From assembly GCA_965220245.1 (NCBI GenBank), contig CBDCPI010000002.1, positions 1-64,000 of the forward strand: DNA of 64,000 bases. Direction: 5' to 3'. Every line of letters begins with the position of its first letter. Position 1 is the first letter of the stretch. A model generated the notes under the pieces. That model worked only from the letters and a program-made list of their open reading frames with translations, ran no database searches and was not told the DNA's origin. Source of the stretch: CBDCPI01 sp965220245. GTDB taxonomy: Bacteria > Chloroflexota > Dehalococcoidia > Lucifugimonadales > UBA3495. The translations under genes were made by a program, and so were the position numbers. Of this stretch, positions 62,131 to 64,000 are shown piece after piece.

Positions 62131-62643
62131 ATGGCCCATACCCTGGCTGACTTGGACTCGATGAGCATCGACGAGGCCCAAGCTTTGCCGCTAGCCGAGC
62201 GAGAGCGGTTGCTCGACTTGATTATTGCCGACGGGCGGAACCAGTCGACCGAGTTGGTCTCCTTCCGGAACGGGCTCTATTGCGACTACTTTGAAGAAGA
62301 CCTGACCAGATTCCTCAAGGTAAAGGCGGTCAAGGTGTTGTGCCGCGGCACCACCGCCTCCGGGTTCGATGGCGTGATTGTGGGGGAAACGGACGCCGAA
62401 CAGTACCGGGCCGCCTTTCGCCACGTTAACACCACCTTGGAGGCGGCCGGCGCCTCATTTAGCCGGGTAGTCACCTTGGTTGTGTTTCTGACCAACATGG
62501 AAAACTGGGGCCTGTTCAACGAAATTTACCGGGAATTCATGCCCAATCCGCCCTGCCGCGCCGTAATCGGGACTACCGGCCTGGCCCAAAAACCACTGTC
62601 CATCGAAATTGTCGAGTGCGTTGCTTACCGGGTAGCGCCCTAA
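62131..62643 (+). CDS. RidA (YjgF/UK114) family protein
   Basis: 170 residues. Residues 1-45 are an extra N-terminal segment (LADLDSMSIDEAQALPLAERERLL); the rest has RidA features: FRNGLYCDY, QYRAAFRHVNTTLEAAGASFSRVVTLVVFLTNMENW, and PPCRAVIGTTGLAQKPLSIEIVECVAY with the arginine that contacts ligand carboxylate. RidA hydrolyses reactive enamine/imine intermediates; relatives handle other amides. GGAG lies 8 nt before ATG 62131. It runs ahead of the OsmC-like selenoprotein gene. Confidence 0.88.
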   Translation: MAHTLADLDSMSIDEAQALPLAERERLLDLIIADGRNQSTELVSFRNGLYCDYFEEDLTRFLKVKAVKVLCRGTTASGFDGVIVGETDAEQYRAAFRHVNTTLEAAGASFSRVVTLVVFLTNMENWGLFNEIYREFMPNPPCRAVIGTTGLAQKPLSIEIVECVAYRVAP

Positions 62644-62670
62644 TAAGAATCTTCCGTCTGGGAGGAACAA

Positions 62671-63108
62671 ATGGCTAACTTGGCTTTGGCCTACAAAGTG
62701 CGCAGCTACAGCACCGGGACCCTGGGCCGGACTATCTGCAATGCCCGCACTCACCATTTCGTGGCCGACGACGCCGGTGGAGAGGAAGTGGGCGCGGGCG
62801 AGTTGTTCTTGTCGGGAATCACCGCCTGTGCGGTAAACATGGTGGAGCGCTTGGCCTCCGAAGGGCAGATCGCTTTAGACTGGATGGACGTGGGCGCCGA
62901 GGCTTGGCGCGACCCGGATAAACCGGCGGGCGACCGGACGGTCTACGAGGCCATCAGGGTGAATTTCGAGATGTGGGGAGTGGACGACGACCAAGCCCAC
63001 GAACTGGTGGAAACTTGGAAACGGCGTTGACCCCTTTACGGTTCGGTCGCCGTGGCGACCGCGGACACCACTGTGGACTTGGTGGTCCACGCCGAAAGCC
63101 GCCGGTAG
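62671..63108 (+). CDS. OsmC-like protein, putative selenoprotein (in-frame TGA at a conserved cysteine)
   Basis: With the TGA at 63028-63030 read through, the gene gives 145 residues (family about 140). Residues about 1-119 contain LALAYKVRSYSTGT and the first active cysteine in GITACAVNMVERLA. The TGA is codon 120, in WKRR-TGA-PLYGSVAVATADTTVDL, exactly where OsmC/Ohr proteins have the second redox cysteine (KRxCPLYGT-like). The frame then ends at TAG 63106. A SECIS-like hairpin follows the TGA. Sec at this site would make a more reactive thiol/selenol pair for peroxide reduction. GGGAGG precedes ATG 62671. Alternative: a TGC-to-TGA nonsense mutation. Confidence 0.8.
63036..63061 (+). promoter_or_regulatory. 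Candidate SECIS element of the OsmC-like gene
   Basis: Two alternative folds: CGGTCGC (63044-63050) with GCGACCG (63055-63061) and loop CGTG, a perfect 7-bp stem 13 nt after UGA, loop at +21; or a weaker stem from 63036 with loop TCGGTC, containing GGUC as in E. coli fdhF. Both put G early in the loop, and UGA-to-loop spacing is compatible. Confidence 0.55.
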
Positions 63109-63180
63109 CCTGGATTGCAGGTAGTCCAGCCGGACCTACCGGCTTTACCAGCGCCCCGCCGATACCGGGGCCAAACGCCC

Positions 63181-63338
63181 TAGAGTCTTTCAATTGTCAC
63201 CCTGAACGGAGTGAAGAGTCTAGCATTCATCGGGCCAGCCAAGATTGGTTCCGGGCTAGGCGTTTAGATTCTTCAGTCGCGGAGTTTATCTTGAGCGAAG
63301 TCGAAAGGCTCCTTCAGAATGACAATTGAAGGACTCTG
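63181..63338. mobile_element. Family-1 MITE between the two selenoprotein genes
   Basis: It starts TAGAGTCTTTCAATTGTCA and ends TGACAATTGAAGGACTCTG with inverted ends. Flanks AAACGCCC (63173-63180) and AAATGCCC (63339-63346) look like a decayed target duplication. It takes up most of the 268-bp gap between 63108 and 63377. Confidence 0.75.
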
Positions 63339-63376
63339 AAATGCCCATAGACTTTAGAGGATAGCAGGGGCCTCCA

Positions 63377-64000
63377 ATGAGAATATGCTCTTTTTTACCC
63401 AGCGCTACGGAAATCGTGTACGGCTTGGGCTTGCAGGATAGCCTCTACGGCGTCACTCACGAGTGTGACTATCCGCCCGAGTCCCGGAACAAACCCCATG
63501 TGGTGCGCAGCGTCTTTGATGATGCTGCGCCGCCCAGCAGCGGGGAGATCAGCCGCATCATTTCCGAGCGTCTGGAGCAGGGGCTGGGGATTTACGAGAT
63601 CGACGAGGAGGTGCTGAAAGCCGCCGAGCCGGACTTGTTGCTGACCCAAGCCATCTGCGAGGTTTGAGCCATATCATCTCGGCAGGTCGCCGAGGCCAGC
63701 GTAAGTCTCTCCAAAGAGCCGGAGGTGATGTCCCTAGACCCCCAATACTTGGGCGATGTCCTAGAAGATATTCGCCGGGTGGGCCGGGCCACCGGCGCCG
63801 AGGCGAAAGCTGAATCCATCGTTTCGCGGATGCAGGGCAGAATCGACGCTGTCACGGAGGTAACGGCCAATGCTGCCAGCCACCCTCGGGTGTTGCATTT
63901 GGAGTGGGCCGAACCCCTGATGTGCGGCGGCCACTGGGTGCCGGAGATGGTGGAATTGGCCGGGGGCGTCAACTGTTTTGGCGATAAAGAGAGGGGCTCA
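63377..64000 (+). CDS. TroA/BtuF-like metal or cobalamin-binding protein, putative selenoprotein (3' partial)
   Basis: The frame runs from ATG 63377 to the window edge (208 codons) if TGA 63665-63667 is read through. N-terminal RICSFLPSATEIVYGLGL and GVTHECDYPPE, then DLLLTQAICEV-TGA-AISSRQVAEA, then SLDPQYLGDVLEDIRRVGRATG and LEWAEPLMCGGHWVPEMVELAGG, all collinear with cytosolic BtuF-like proteins whose motif is LCxVCAV. The TGA replaces that second cysteine, giving CxxU. A fdhF-like SECIS hairpin follows. No signal peptide, so probably an intracellular binding protein, perhaps for corrinoid or another metal ligand. Confidence 0.85.
63678..63694 (+). promoter_or_regulatory. SECIS element of the TroA/BtuF-like gene
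   Basis: CTCGGC (63678-63683) pairs perfectly with GCCGAG (63689-63694) around the 5-nt loop AGGTC. The stem begins 10 nt after the UGA and the loop has the GGU motif contacted by SelB. The E. coli fdhF element has an AGGUCU loop and about 11 nt spacing, so the match in shape, loop and distance is close. Confidence 0.8.

Overview
This 64 kb window looks like a chromosomal contig from an uncultivated, GC-rich, probably aerobic bacterium. The gene content (three luciferase-like flavin monooxygenases, MmgE/PrpD, a TcuA-like flavoprotein, SMP-30 lactonase, carboxymuconolactone decarboxylase, NIPSNAP, BtpA, many Uma2 and HEPN/PIN genes) resembles Chloroflexota of the Dehalococcoidia/SAR202 type. 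That placement is inference from gene content; there is no rRNA, tRNA or CRISPR array here.

Layout. 0-9 kb: PrsW-like protease (partial), EthD-like protein, LLM oxidoreductase, frameshifted aquaporin, metG plus a polyprenyl diphosphate synthase, M16 peptidase, metallo-hydrolase. 9-27 kb: an accessory zone with a broken zinc-finger/PH-like gene, DUF2283/DUF4258 and VapBC-like pairs, HEPN genes, a one-protein MmeI-like restriction-modification enzyme, uvrA, BtpA, a deoxyribosyltransferase/TIR-like gene overlapping a methyltransferase-nuclease fusion, Uma2 genes, a PIN pair and a class III aminotransferase. 27-34 kb: a GlcD-GlcF type FAD/Fe-S oxidoreductase, a dead IS630 element with intact ends, duplicated coiled-coil/membrane miniproteins and a HEPN/nucleotidyltransferase pair. 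34-44 kb: catabolic and transport genes. 44-52 kb: a triply frameshifted S9 peptidase abutting a prophage remnant (portal, terminase), then an MFS transporter. 52-64 kb: TcuA-like flavoprotein, alcohol dehydrogenase, a primase-tail protein, MmgE/PrpD, the preQ0/preQ1 operon queF-queD-queC-queE, RidA, and two putative selenoproteins.

The strongest discovery is at the right end. An OsmC-like gene (62671-63108) and a metal/cobalamin-binding TroA/BtuF-like gene (63377 to the window edge) each carry an in-frame TGA exactly where the family has a conserved cysteine. Homologous coding sequence continues in the same frame beyond each TGA, and a SECIS-like hairpin follows. In the second gene the hairpin has a 5-nt AGGUC loop 10 nt after UGA, very like the E. 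coli fdhF element. I read both as selenocysteine proteins. I do not recall a described Sec-containing member of the TroA/BtuF-like family.

The other pervasive signal is a population of small inverted-repeat elements of at least four families. Several have 9-11 bp target duplications, one is nested inside another, and a hairpin repeat is translated in frame inside the GlcD-type gene. Five genes carry single-base frameshifts (aquaporin, zinc-finger/PH, IS630 transposase, S9 peptidase, queC) and one HEPN-like gene has a TAG stop. Some of the frameshifts, especially in queC, may be assembly errors.
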